Shown in pieces: positions 26,409-34,703 of a stretch of 64,000 bases of DNA; position 1 is the first letter of the stretch, and each line of letters begins with the position of its first letter. The notes below the pieces were generated by a model that ran no database searches, was not told where the DNA came from, and saw nothing but the letters and a program-made list of their open reading frames with translations. This stretch comes from GM7GCV1 sp965221105. Lineage in GTDB: Bacteria > Pseudomonadota > Gammaproteobacteria > Pseudomonadales > GM7GCV1. The translations under genes were made by a program, and so were the position numbers. Location: positions 248,001 to 312,000 of the forward strand of contig OZ244871.1 of assembly GCA_965221105.1 (NCBI GenBank), read 5' to 3'.

Positions 26409-27593
26409 TTAGCGCGGCATTCCCAAATCAATTTGTGCAAGCATATTTCGCAACACTTCATTTGCACCGCCTGAAATAGTGAAGCGCCAAGCCCTTAGAT
26501 AGTCGGACATCGGGTTGTCTGTAATCTCAACAATTTCATTCTGAGGTGCTCGAAATTGCCCCTCCAACCCCTGAATTCCAGCTTTCCAACGGTTCATTTC
26601 GAGCACTAATTCACTATAAAGAATCTTTGTGTTTGCAGCCGTGATCGAAGATAGTTTGCCCGCCGCGTTCTCTTTAAGCACATCTTCCGCGAGAGTGGCT
26701 ACGCCCTCAAATTTACCCATCATCGCGGCAAACTCGCGACGCTTTTGCGAATCATTTAGCCATGCGGCCGAATTTTTCTGCGCCTCTCTCAGCATTGTTT
26801 CTAACTCCACCCGCCATCGCTGAACTTTGTCAAACACAATCACGCCTCGCTCTGCGGCAAGCGTGGCTTGAGCAATTTCCCAACCCTGATTTTCCTGGCC
26901 GATCATATTGTCAACGGGAATTTTGACGTCATCCAAAAAGATCTCCGCAAATTCCATCTCACAACCATCTGGCTGAACAATCGGCCTCACTTCAACGCCC
27001 GGCGTATCCAATTCCAAAATCATGTATGAAATGCCCGCCTGCTTTTTGCCTTCATTGCTGGTGCGAACCAACAGCAGGCAATGACTTGCAAATGGCGCAT
27101 AAGACGACCACAATTTTTGACCATTAACTACGTAATGATCTCCCTCCCTGACGGCCTTGGTTTTAAGCGAAGCAAGATCTGAGCCGGCGCCGGGTTCTGA
27201 AAAGCCCTGACACCAAATGACTCCTTTCTCCCGGACATCATTAATATGACGCTCTTTCTGGGCGTCTGTGCCAAATTCGGCTAAGGTAGCAGGCAAATGG
27301 AACAGCGATATTACGTACGCGGGTATTGAAGGCGCTCGGGCTAGTGCCATTTCCTGGTACAGAACTCCTTGCGCTTCCAATGACAGATTCACACCACCCC
27401 AGTAATCAGGCCAATGTGCTGTAGCCAGACGCTCTGTTTCCAATGTCTTGAACCACATTCGCTGAAACTCCAGCGATTGTTCTTCGGTGGCACCATTCAT
27501 TGAATCAAACCAATTTTCTGGCACCTTCTCCTGAAGCCATGCTCGCAGTTCCTGGCGAAATGCGCTTAAGTCATCTCTATGATCCAGAATCAT
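26409..27593 (-). CDS. Acyl-CoA dehydrogenase (partner 1)
   Basis: A 394-residue flavoprotein. Family signatures are WCQGFSEPGAGSDLASL (FAD/substrate region), VVNGQKLWSSYA and a C-terminal RAWRFTISGGANEVLRN segment. The last resembles the FAD-contacting end of ACADs, where RxxxxxGGxxEV is expected. Its ATG overlaps the stop of the second ACAD by one base (TAATG). Such adjacent pairs form alpha2beta2 heterotetramers in steroid and bile-acid side-chain or ring degradation, so a bulky substrate is suggested rather than a simple fatty acid. Confidence 0.92.
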   Translation of the reverse strand: MILDHRDDLSAFRQELRAWLQEKVPENWFDSMNGATEEQSLEFQRMWFKTLETERLATAHWPDYWGGVNLSLEAQGVLYQEMALARAPSIPAYVISLFHLPATLAEFGTDAQKERHINDVREKGVIWCQGFSEPGAGSDLASLKTKAVREGDHYVVNGQKLWSSYAPFASHCLLLVRTSNEGKKQAGISYMILELDTPGVEVRPIVQPDGCEMEFAEIFLDDVKIPVDNMIGQENQGWEIAQATLAAERGVIVFDKVQRWRVELETMLREAQKNSAAWLNDSQKRREFAAMMGKFEGVATLAEDVLKENAAGKLSSITAANTKILYSELVLEMNRWKAGIQGLEGQFRAPQNEIVEITDNPMSDYLRAWRFTISGGANEVLRNMLAQIDLGMPR

Positions 27594-28699
27594 TATGTAT
27601 CCTCCAAAGCCAGGTTGGCCGAAATCAACTGCAATGAATCTTCTCGAAGACTATGTGCATCTCCGAACAATTTTTCATTGAGCTTGGTTCGGTGTAAATA
27701 AAAATGACAATCGTATTCCCAAGTGTAACCAACACCACCGTGCAGTTGGATAGTATCTGCTGCGCTGAAGGTTGCAGCTTCATCGCATTCTGCTTTTGCC
27801 AGTCCAATCCATGCATCGGCATTTCGATCACCGTTGATCAATTTCTCGGTAGAGGAGCGCAACATACCGTCTGCTAGTTTTAGGCCCATCGATATATTTG
27901 CACACCGATGTTTAATTGCCTGAAAAGAAGCAATAGTCTGGTCAAACTGCCTTCTTTCTTTCAAATATTCAACTGCGGCGCGGATTGCACTAAATCCCGC
28001 ACCCAAGCTATCGGCAGCAATCGCTACGCGGGATAGATTGACCAACATTTTATAGGCTGTGACGGCCCTCTCACCTTCCAGAACCGTTTCCACTCTGGCG
28101 CCATCGATCGATACGCGACGCAGTAATCGCCTGCGCGTATGATCGAGTGCATCCAGAGTTTCAGGTTCAGAGGCCAGGCGCTGTGTATCAGTAATGGCTA
28201 TAACGGGGTGACCACCGGCGCTCTGTGCCGAAACGATCAATAAAGATGCGTTCGAAGGACCGTAAAAAATCTCACTCGCGCCTCCTAAAACACCTTCGTC
28301 TAATGTTGCTGAGTACGAAGTTTCAGCTGGAATCATAACCGACAAATCACCTGACAAAATATCCGACAGATACTTACCGGAAATAACCTCATCTCCATAA
28401 CTGTTTAGGCACGCGATGAAGGCAGTATTCGCAATAAAGTCACCCGGCGTCAGATACGCCCCAATTTCTCGATGCATTAACGGGACAACGTCGTACCCTA
28501 ACCCGAGCCCTCCAAACTGCTCCGGAATTATCGCTGCCGCCCACCCCAGCTCACAGGCATGACGCCAAACATCTGTATCCAGCGAGTTTTTATTCTCTGC
28601 GAAAGCATGAATCGCGAGACTATTGCACTCCGCACTCAACACGGTTGCAATACTCTCACGTAGCTCTTCTTTGAATTCCTGCATGATGATGGCACTCAA
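27593..28699 (-). CDS. Acyl-CoA dehydrogenase (partner 2)
   Basis: A 368-residue ACAD-fold protein. It has the ERRQFDQTIASFQAIKHRCANI segment in split form around residues 250-272, and QLHGGVGYTWEYDCHFYLHR at the FAD end. The middle region that normally carries the EPGAGSD loop is degenerate (MIPAETSYSATLDEG), as in the non-catalytic half of heteromeric ACADs. Coupled translation with the downstream gene supports a heteromeric enzyme. Confidence 0.9.
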   Translation of the reverse strand: MSAIIMQEFKEELRESIATVLSAECNSLAIHAFAENKNSLDTDVWRHACELGWAAAIIPEQFGGLGLGYDVVPLMHREIGAYLTPGDFIANTAFIACLNSYGDEVISGKYLSDILSGDLSVMIPAETSYSATLDEGVLGGASEIFYGPSNASLLIVSAQSAGGHPVIAITDTQRLASEPETLDALDHTRRRLLRRVSIDGARVETVLEGERAVTAYKMLVNLSRVAIAADSLGAGFSAIRAAVEYLKERRQFDQTIASFQAIKHRCANISMGLKLADGMLRSSTEKLINGDRNADAWIGLAKAECDEAATFSAADTIQLHGGVGYTWEYDCHFYLHRTKLNEKLFGDAHSLREDSLQLISANLALEDT

Positions 28700-28755
28700 T
28701 ATTGGCTTATTGGCTTTTGCCCGCGATATTGCGCGGGTATAGGCTTACACTTAAA

Positions 28756-29571
28756 CTAAATTTCAACGGTAGATGTAAATTTGTCTCTCTTATTCTCATC
28801 TTTTGTGAGGAAAGTCATCATCTTCTCTTCGTCTTCGACGGGAACAATATAGCCAACTTTGGAGTGTTCATTATTGATAATGTCATGGACGACCTGCGAA
28901 ACACAGGCCGGATCTGCACCCGCTTCCTGAAAGCCCTTCATCCTGGCGAGAGCTTCAGAAAAATTATCCTGCCAGGGCCCTGTCCAGGCCAGCTCTTCCT
29001 CTGTCTGGTACACAATGGAATCAAAAATATCGCTTTTGATCGCTCCCGGACGGACCAATGCCACATCTACTCCCAAACTTCTTATCTCGGCTTTCAAAGT
29101 TCTCGACCAGCTTTCAAGCGCAAACTTGGCACTGGAATAAGAGCTGTTATACGGCGCTGGAACAATACCGCCTATTGAACTTATGTTGATAACCTTACCC
29201 CATTTTTTTTCCATCATATGAGGCAAACATTTTTGAGTCAGGTCAACCAGACCAAAAAAATTAACATCGTACGTGTCGCGCAATTGGTTCATTGGCAACA
29301 AAGCGGCAGGTCCCATAAATTTGATGGCTGCATTGTTAATAAGAATATCGATTTCACCTACATCACTGCGGATCTGCGCCAGTGCGGCATCAACCGATTC
29401 GGAATTACCAACGTCCATCTGAACGGTGCAGATCCCCTTCTCCTTTAGAGGATCCATTTTTTCCAGCCGCCTCGCCACACCAACAACCGCAAACCCCTTG
29501 TCGTTAAGGTATTGCGCCATATCCCAACCAATACCGGCAGACGCACCGGTCACCAAAGCTACTTTTTTCAT
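28756..29571 (-). CDS. Short-chain dehydrogenase/reductase
   Basis: A 271-residue classical SDR with TGASAGIGWDMAQYL, NNAA in place of NNAG, NISSIGGIV and the catalytic YSSAK. It is a close paralogue of the SDR at 4318-5142, sharing the opening sequence and the LEKMDPLKEKGI/CTVQMDV region. It should oxidise or reduce a pathway hydroxyl/keto group. It lies 56 bases downstream of the acyl-CoA dehydrogenase pair's start on the same strand as part of the amidohydrolase-SDR-ACAD run. Confidence 0.9.
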   Translation of the reverse strand: MKKVALVTGASAGIGWDMAQYLNDKGFAVVGVARRLEKMDPLKEKGICTVQMDVGNSESVDAALAQIRSDVGEIDILINNAAIKFMGPAALLPMNQLRDTYDVNFFGLVDLTQKCLPHMMEKKWGKVINISSIGGIVPAPYNSSYSSAKFALESWSRTLKAEIRSLGVDVALVRPGAIKSDIFDSIVYQTEEELAWTGPWQDNFSEALARMKGFQEAGADPACVSQVVHDIINNEHSKVGYIVPVEDEEKMMTFLTKDENKRDKFTSTVEI

Positions 29572-29648
29572 TTGTCTGTGCCTTCTGTCTTTCTGTGTTC
29601 CAAATGCTAATCGTTTGTCGACTCTCGATTACTTTACTTTATTGAGAA

Positions 29649-30494
29649 TTAATCCCAATTCAGGAATATTCTTGCCGCCTTCCCGAAAAACCATTCTTTT
29701 TCATGTGCGCTAAATTCTTTGCTATGGAGCACGTAATAAAGCAGTTCAGCCCATGTCTCCCCGGTTACGTTTCCTCCAAGATCGCTGGCCCACATAACCC
29801 GTTCAACCCCATAGGTATCAATTGCTTTTCGCAAGTATGGCAAAATACCTGCAAACGGATAGTAACGCTCGCCAAACAACCTCGGGGCATGTGCCCACTG
29901 CAGTGATACGTTTGGGTATTGTGCCATTTTCAACACTTCATCGAAGTGAGCCAGGTCGGGCACGCCGAATGGTTTTTCCTTTGAGAAATTAATTGTCGCC
30001 AGACCACAATGGTCGATCATGAACTGCAACCTCGGGAATTTTTTGGCGTATCGCGCTAGCAAATGCGCATTGCCTGCCAGGAAGAGCTTCATCGGAGTAC
30101 CTGTTTCTTCGGCAACCGCAAACACCGAGTCGTATTCACCATCCGCAAATGCTTTTGTTTCAGGACTACCCGGAACCGCGACAAGCATACGCAAGCAGCG
30201 AAGATTAGGCGCATCTTTTGACATTCGGATCAGACTCTCAACTTCGGGGTCGAGGCGATGAATTCTCAGAATGTAGGAAAAACGATCTGGGTGAAGCGTA
30301 CTGGCGAGCTCGATGGTTGGCGTTGTCGGTCTAAAACCACCTCCCTCCAGCTCCTGCCCCGGAGGTGCGGCCCCTGACTTCGCAGACCAGATTTCGTCGA
30401 CTAAGGCCCTCGTGACACCTATCGCATCCATGCCACCAAGAGTATGTTCGACGTTTCCAGGCCCAAAATGCATTTGAGTATCAATGATTTCCAT
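29649..30494 (-). CDS. Amidohydrolase (metal-dependent TIM-barrel hydrolase/decarboxylase)
   Basis: A 281-residue amidohydrolase-2 family protein. Metal-site candidates are IDTQMHFG at the N-terminus, FMIDHCGLA in the middle and MWASDLGG near the C-terminus (the Asp that activates water). Relatives include 2-pyrone-4,6-dicarboxylate lactonase and decarboxylases of the ACMSD type, as well as uncharacterised pathway hydrolases. The N-terminal H-x-H is replaced by Q-M-H, a common variation in the lactonase-like branch. Confidence 0.85.
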   Translation of the reverse strand: MEIIDTQMHFGPGNVEHTLGGMDAIGVTRALVDEIWSAKSGAAPPGQELEGGGFRPTTPTIELASTLHPDRFSYILRIHRLDPEVESLIRMSKDAPNLRCLRMLVAVPGSPETKAFADGEYDSVFAVAEETGTPMKLFLAGNAHLLARYAKKFPRLQFMIDHCGLATINFSKEKPFGVPDLAHFDEVLKMAQYPNVSLQWAHAPRLFGERYYPFAGILPYLRKAIDTYGVERVMWASDLGGNVTGETWAELLYYVLHSKEFSAHEKEWFFGKAARIFLNWD

Positions 30495-30593
30495 CAGTTT
30501 TGCCTCTTAAATTATTTGTACACTCTTTCAAAATGAGTTGATTAGTTTTCCAAAAAACGTGCTGCTTTCATTTCTGCCATTTGATTATTCCAG

Positions 30594-31787
30594 CTAGTGG
30601 CGAAATCTCATCCAGTGTGCAGCCATAACCACGCAACACATGGAAAACAATATGACGATCAAAATGGAATTCGACAGCCAATGTGCGGTCAATTGCACAC
30701 CGAGGCCAGCACCAAACCACTGCAATAATCCCATGAGTCCAGCGGCGGATGCGCGATTATCACGCTGATGTTCCAAAGCTCCTGTAGAAACAGCAGGCAT
30801 TCCCAAGGTTACGGAGAGAGTGATCAAAGTGAGCGGAATATAGATTGCAAAAGGAGACAGCACTCCGGCTATCTCCGCCCACAATATCGCTCCATACCCC
30901 AGTCCGGACAAAATCAAGCTTGCATACACCAGGGTGTCTCCATCCAAACGCATACTCAAGCGGCTGCTGATGGCGGCACCCGCTGCTGCACCAAAGGCTG
31001 GTAGCGTTGCGTAAGCGCCAAAAACAGTGGGAGAGAGGCCCATTTGCGAAATTAGTATGATTGGTGAAGCCGCGTGCATGACGTTAACCGCAATGATCAT
31101 CAACGAGTGGATTCCGGTGTATGCTCGATAGCTACGTGAACTCAAGACTGAACCCAATGAGCGAAGTATCTTCAATCTTTCCCGCCCCAACAACACAGTC
31201 TGTTCCGGAAACTTTATAAACAACACTGGCATGAATAGAACAGCCAAAACTGCACTCAGATGAAAGGTCCAACGCCAGCCCAGGGTATCAGTGACCAAGC
31301 CACCAACGACAGGTGCACATACGGGTGCCAATGTCACAGGAAGAATAATTAATGAAAGCACTCTTCCTGCTTGGCCAGACGAAACATTATCCATCACGAC
31401 CGCGCGTGACAGCGTAATACCGGCGCTTCCAAAACCCGCCTGGAGTGCTCTTCCCAGAATGACGAATTCAATGGTGGGAGCCAAACCCGCCAATACACTA
31501 CCCAAGGCAAATCCGGCTGTAGCAAGGATTAAAAGCTGCTGACGATTATATCGGTCACCCAATACACCAAAGGCAAACTGTCCTACTCCCATAATCACAA
31601 ACCCGGAGCTGACAATCATTTGCACCGTTGCAAGATCGACGTCAAAGTTTTGTTTTATCGACGGGATTGCGGGAAGTATCAGGGTCATGCTGCTCACACT
31701 CAGTATAGAGAGAATACTAAGAGCGAAGATTAGAAGAGCCGGGAATCTTTGCTCCTCCGGAACGGGAATCGCTGATGCTAGTGTCAT
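30594..31787 (-). CDS. MFS transporter of the Bcr/CflA drug-resistance type
   Basis: A 397-residue inner-membrane protein with about 12 predicted helices. MFS signatures are VMGVGQFAFGVLGDRYNRQQ (loop 2-3 motif A) and ALQAGFGSAGITLSRAV (motif C-like), giving an exporter of the DHA1 type. It heads the run that includes the amidohydrolase, so it may expel a toxic intermediate or take up the substrate. The direction is inferred from family only. Confidence 0.9.
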   Translation of the reverse strand: MTLASAIPVPEEQRFPALLIFALSILSILSVSSMTLILPAIPSIKQNFDVDLATVQMIVSSGFVIMGVGQFAFGVLGDRYNRQQLLILATAGFALGSVLAGLAPTIEFVILGRALQAGFGSAGITLSRAVVMDNVSSGQAGRVLSLIILPVTLAPVCAPVVGGLVTDTLGWRWTFHLSAVLAVLFMPVLFIKFPEQTVLLGRERLKILRSLGSVLSSRSYRAYTGIHSLMIIAVNVMHAASPIILISQMGLSPTVFGAYATLPAFGAAAGAAISSRLSMRLDGDTLVYASLILSGLGYGAILWAEIAGVLSPFAIYIPLTLITLSVTLGMPAVSTGALEHQRDNRASAAGLMGLLQWFGAGLGVQLTAHWLSNSILIVILFSMCCVVMAAHWMRFRH

Positions 31788-32357
31788 TGACTATTACTTA
31801 AAAAGGTATTTGCGTAAATTCAGATCTGACCTTGGAACTTTTACTGCTCACTTATATGAAACACTCCCGCCGGTTTTGGCCTGTTTTTGGGCTTCACGGA
31901 ACTGTATTTGGGGTATCTGCACGATGGGCACCCTGACGTAGTTTTTTTCAGATTACATGAGCACTTCAAGAGTGTGCTCTGTACCTTCAAAAACTAAAGA
32001 AATGTATGTTTTTCAAGTTCATATCCGATTATATGTTTCTCATATAAGCGACTGGGTTCAGGACGTCTGAGATTAGTGGTTCAGCTCCGGAAATCGATAG
32101 ATTCACCTCCTCGGTGATCTAAAGATTCGGCGTTAGAACCAGATTGGATAGAGAGTGAGCCACATTTTCCTAACGGAATCCGATCGCTGGCTGAAAGCCA
32201 ACTCGCGTGAAATGTTCAACTGGATGATTTTAAGCAAAAAATGACGGAATGTCATCTAATCACAATATCGGGTAGTGGCTCGGTTTGAAAGTTTGTTTAT
32301 TTTCAGAAAGGAAAGTCTGTATAATGCAGGAAAATATTAACCATGCGGAACACAATC
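31788..32357. other. Boundary between catabolic backbone and accessory island
   Basis: A 570-bp AT-rich stretch without a supported gene. It contains the upstream region of the MFS gene, and from 32264 the terminal repeat and promoter-like sequence of the first secreted-protein cassette. A TATAAT is at 32320. Confidence 0.4.
32320..32325 (+). promoter_or_regulatory. Candidate -10 element for cassette A gene
   Basis: TATAAT preceded by TG, 38 bases before the ATG. A good -35 at 17-18 bases is lacking (TTTATT is the best). Confidence 0.35.
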
Positions 32358-33058
32358 ATGATCCAGAAAAACCTTAATTCACCCCCCCCCCCCCCCCCCC
32401 CGCTAAATTAACCTCTCTCCTGCTGCTGGCGGTGCTTGCGGCCCCGGTGCAGGCCCAGCAGCTGGTCATCCCGGCGACCACCGGGGCGGAGGCTTGTGCA
32501 CAAGGCGGCTGGTCAGAGATACGCAGTGGGCTATTTTTACAGACTCCCACACAAAACACTCTGTCAATCACCGTTCCGAGAATGACACTTCTCGATATTA
32601 GAAACTTTACGGGCGATAGTAGCTTAACATCAGCAACAGTTTATGTGGCGGCTCAAAAAAGCGGGGTTCGCACGGCATTGCAGGCAACAAATGTGGGCAC
32701 AGCAACCCAAAGCACCGCCACACCTGCACGCAACGTTACCTTCAACAGCTTAGAGAAGAATACGCGCTATGTAGTCATTTTATATTTGACATTGGATTCC
32801 CCTTTCGTCCGCCATTGCTTCAAGACCCGCGGCGAGTTCACGAATGCCGAGCAGAACCTGTTTCTCGATGGCGGTATTTTGAAACCCAACCTAACCCGAT
32901 ATGACCGGACCGGGTGCTATGCGGTGGCCCGCACGCGGCAGGACATTCGGGACTGCTATTGCAACGGCACGCGCAACGGAACACACATCCTCGCCGGCCA
33001 GACTGTGGCGAGCCAGGCGCAAAGGCAGTATCTCAATTGTCCGGACCTCGACAGCTGA
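32358..33058 (+). CDS. Small secreted protein with C20 tract (out of frame as written)
   Basis: ATG 32358 opens MIQKNLNS, then a C20 tract. In that frame translation stops four codons after the tract. Shifting by one base gives AKLTSLLLLAVLAAPVQA (signal core and cleavage site) and an uninterrupted ~200-residue mature protein beginning QQLVIPA. With 18 or 21 C the two parts join exactly. The mature part has a segment LEKNTRYVVILYLTL and VRHCFKT that resembles the locus at 36499-37051 and a fibronectin-III-like L-x3-T-x-Y-x-V pattern. It ends with a Cys-rich YDRTGCYAVARTRQDIRDCYC region. This is a phase-off gene or a tract miscount. Confidence 0.7.
32382..32401 (+). repeat. Poly-C tract (20 bases)
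   Basis: Twenty uninterrupted C directly after TTCA, within the signal-peptide n-region. It is two bases above the in-frame length of 18 and one below 21. Confidence 0.85.
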
Positions 33059-33199
33059 GCCATCTGATCCATCCGGTTCTCGGGAGTGCGGGCCACGTGA
33101 GGGCGTCAATCCGGAACCGGATATCGCTGGAGGATCGCGGAACATCCCGAACACAGGGCGGCCTCCTGGCCGCCTTTCCCCACGCAGGTTTTGCAATGT

Positions 33200-33243
33200 T
33201 CAAACTGAGCCACTACCGAATATCGGGTAGTGTCTCAGTTTGA
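33200..33243. repeat. 44-bp palindrome shared by two secreted-protein cassettes
   Basis: The left arm TCAAACTGAGCCACTACCG and right arm CGGGTAGTGTCTCAGTTTGA are inverted copies with one mismatch around a short AATAT centre. Each arm is the terminal repeat of the cassette on its side. In RNA it could also fold as a strong hairpin after the cassette A gene. Confidence 0.85.
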
Positions 33244-33312
33244 AAATAACCCTTTCTTTGAAGCATGGCCTCTGCGACATGATGACAATACAATGGTCAT
33301 GAGGATAACATT

Positions 33313-33521
33313 ATGACCCCCCCCCATTCAAAAGACTGACGACCCTCATCGCCGCCCTGCTGGTCCTGGCCGCGCCAGTGGCCGTTCAGGCGACTCCGAC
33401 CGCATGCACACTCGCGGATGCCACGCTGGCCAAGGTTTTTCCACCGGGGGACAGTCCTCTTATGGAAGGCCGCATCGGAGCCGATCAGGCCATCATCAGC
33501 GTGTACTTCCCGAGCTCCTGA
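33313..33521 (+). CDS. Short secreted protein with C9 tract (out of frame as written)
   Basis: ATG 33313 (upstream GAGGAT) gives MT plus Pro, then stops after eight codons. One more C, or two fewer, joins it to FKRLTTLIAALLVLAAPVAVQA, a clear signal peptide, and a mature stretch of about 47 residues to TGA 33519. The frame after that TGA stays open to 33683 and includes residues encoded by the terminal repeat (VKLRHYR). The gene may therefore once have been longer. The [KR]LT signature after the tract is shared with the other three loci. Confidence 0.55.
33317..33325 (+). repeat. Poly-C tract (9 bases)
   Basis: Nine C follow ATGA. It is the shortest of the four tracts and in frame only at 7 or 10. 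At this length slippage would be rarer than in the 18-22-base tracts. Confidence 0.85.
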
Positions 33522-33827
33522 CCCACGGCGGGCGGTCTCCGGGTTGCCGCGTCCACACCGGGTGTTTCGGCATTCGTCAAACTGAGACACTACCGGTGCA
33601 GTGCAGTGCTTGACACCCAGCTGATTCCGGCGGACAACGGTCTCGTTGTACTGTGTCAACTCCAGCCTGAGTTGAGCCTTTGAAAGCTGGTTAAGCCACT
33701 GGTGCGCGGCACCTGAGAATCAGCGAGGCCTCTGGCCTGGTGCCATACTTCAATTCTGTCTCACCCGCTGGGGATATGCATCCCCTCGGGGGTGTTCTGT
33801 CTCCGGCTTTTTTTGGAGACATCCATC

Positions 33828-34079
33828 ATGGGAAAACATGATACGCTTATGGAGCGCATCCTGAGCGGCAGGTCTGATGCGAATATAGCCTTCAACGACA
33901 TGTGCAGACTCCTGGAACGACTGGGTTTCGGGCTCAGGATCCAGGGCAGTCACCACATTTACGGTAAAGAAGGCATCAAGCACAATATCAACCGGCAGAA
34001 CAGGCGCGGAAAAGTCACGCCGCGCCAGGTTCGGCAGGTCCGGGACTCTATCCAACAACACAAACTGGGAGATCAGTAA
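33828..34079 (+). CDS. hicA: HicA-type mRNA interferase toxin (copy 1)
   Basis: The 83-residue product starts MGKHDTLMERILSG. The dsRBD-like HicA fold is recognised by the central RLLERLGFGLRIQGSHHIYGKEG, whose GSHH-x-Y carries the catalytic His. HicA cleaves translated mRNA. The ATG is preceded by GGAGAC. The hicB gene follows two bases after the stop. It is a near duplicate of 40481-40723. A C-terminal extension RRGKVTPRQVRQVRDSIQQH is also conserved in both copies. Confidence 0.9.
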   Translation: MGKHDTLMERILSGRSDANIAFNDMCRLLERLGFGLRIQGSHHIYGKEGIKHNINRQNRRGKVTPRQVRQVRDSIQQHKLGDQ

Positions 34080-34081
34080 TC

Positions 34082-34315
34082 ATGCACAAATACGAAATTA
34101 CCATTTTCTGGAACGATGAGAGTGAAGCCTTTATCGCTGACGTCCCGGAATTAGCCTATTGTTCGGCCTTTGGTGATACGCCGCAGGAGGCCTTAGCCAG
34201 TGTGTCTGAGGCCATTGAAGGTGTTCTCGATATGAGACGGGAATTTGGAAAGCCAATTCCTGAACCCAAGGGTCGGCGGTTGACGCCTGACGAAGCATCT
34301 GTATCTTTTGTCTGA
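34082..34315 (+). CDS. hicB: HicB-type antitoxin (copy 1)
   Basis: A 77-residue HicB partial RNase-H fold: MHKYEITIFWNDESEAFIADVPEL, then GDTPQEALASVSEAIEGVLD. It lacks a long C-terminal DNA-binding domain, as in short HicB proteins. It should bind and neutralise the adjacent HicA. A strong terminator follows at 34337. Confidence 0.9.
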   Translation: MHKYEITIFWNDESEAFIADVPELAYCSAFGDTPQEALASVSEAIEGVLDMRREFGKPIPEPKGRRLTPDEASVSFV

Positions 34316-34336
34316 TGCACAGTAGTGCACCTGCAC

Positions 34337-34362
34337 AGCCACCCTTCGGGGTGGCTTTTTTT
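34337..34362 (+). terminator. Rho-independent terminator after hicAB copy 1
   Basis: AGCCACCC-TTCG-GGGTGGCT followed by a T run. The identical structure follows the second hicAB copy. Confidence 0.9.
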
Positions 34363-34446
34363 ATGCGTGCGCCGGAGTATCGATTCTTCTCTTCCTGCCA
34401 CTAGATGGAGCCAGCCCGGTGACAGACGGACGTGCCGCGCTGCGCC

Positions 34447-34545
34447 TTACACGTGGGTGCTGAACGTGTCGGCAACCCATTGATTCAGGCTTTTCCCTTC
34501 GGCAGCGGCGGCAGCGGCGGCACCGGCGAACTGGATATGAACGTC
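34447..34545 (-). pseudogene. HicB C-terminal DNA-binding fragment
   Basis: On the minus strand the end of a frame reads GAAAAAAAEGKSLNQWVAD, the ribbon-helix-helix tail of longer HicB antitoxins (usually preceded by RLPxxLHxxL). The N-terminal domain is missing. This is a different HicB type from the two short copies in this island. Confidence 0.5.
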
Positions 34546-34554
34546 ATCAAGAGG

Positions 34555-34699
34555 CCTGAACGGGCGGCGGGGAGAGAATATGGCCGCCGAAAATCGATGG
34601 TTACAGCGCGAAAGAACCGCGCTCGACGCGGAGATGACCCTGTTGATCATCTGACCAGTGCACTGTGAAAGCGCATTCGTCTGTTGTTGGAAGCACTGC
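34555..34699. repeat. 145-bp dispersed repeat, copy A
   Basis: Almost identical to 39026-39170, from CCTGAACGGGCGGCGGGGAG to TTGGAAGCACTGC. On the plus strand it encodes a short frame with MAAENRWLQRERTALDAEMT that stops at ATCATCTGA. I do not recognise the source; it may be the end of a mobile cassette. Confidence 0.8.
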
Positions 34700-34703
34700 C
34701 TTG

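Larger units (their letters stand above)
32264..33223. mobile_element. Secreted-protein cassette A bounded by inverted repeats
   Basis: The left end reads ATATCGGGTAGTGGCTCGG followed by TTTGAAA (32266-32290). The right end, at 33201-33223, is its inverted counterpart CAAACTGAGCCACTACCG followed by AATAT. Between them lie only a promoter-like TATAAT and the secreted-protein gene. No transposase is present, so any movement would need an enzyme supplied in trans. The right end overlaps the left end of cassette B as a 44-bp palindrome. Confidence 0.55.
33219..33596. mobile_element. Secreted-protein cassette B bounded by the same repeats
   Basis: The left end is the right arm of the 44-bp palindrome. 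The right end at 33577-33596 is TCAAACTGAGACACTACCGG. The 378-bp interior holds a short secreted-protein gene and nothing else. It is less than half the size of cassette A. Confidence 0.55.

Noticed and set aside
4318..31787. The locus as a natural-product (polyketide or siderophore) cluster, given EntE-like and acyl-CoA ligases
   Set aside because: No ketosynthase, NRPS condensation or carrier-protein gene is present, while ACADs, crotonases and hydrolases point to degradation.
33297..33659. Minus-strand ORF across cassette B
   Set aside because: Antisense to the signal-peptide gene and its terminal repeat. No ribosome site or family; its length is a side effect of GC-rich sequence.
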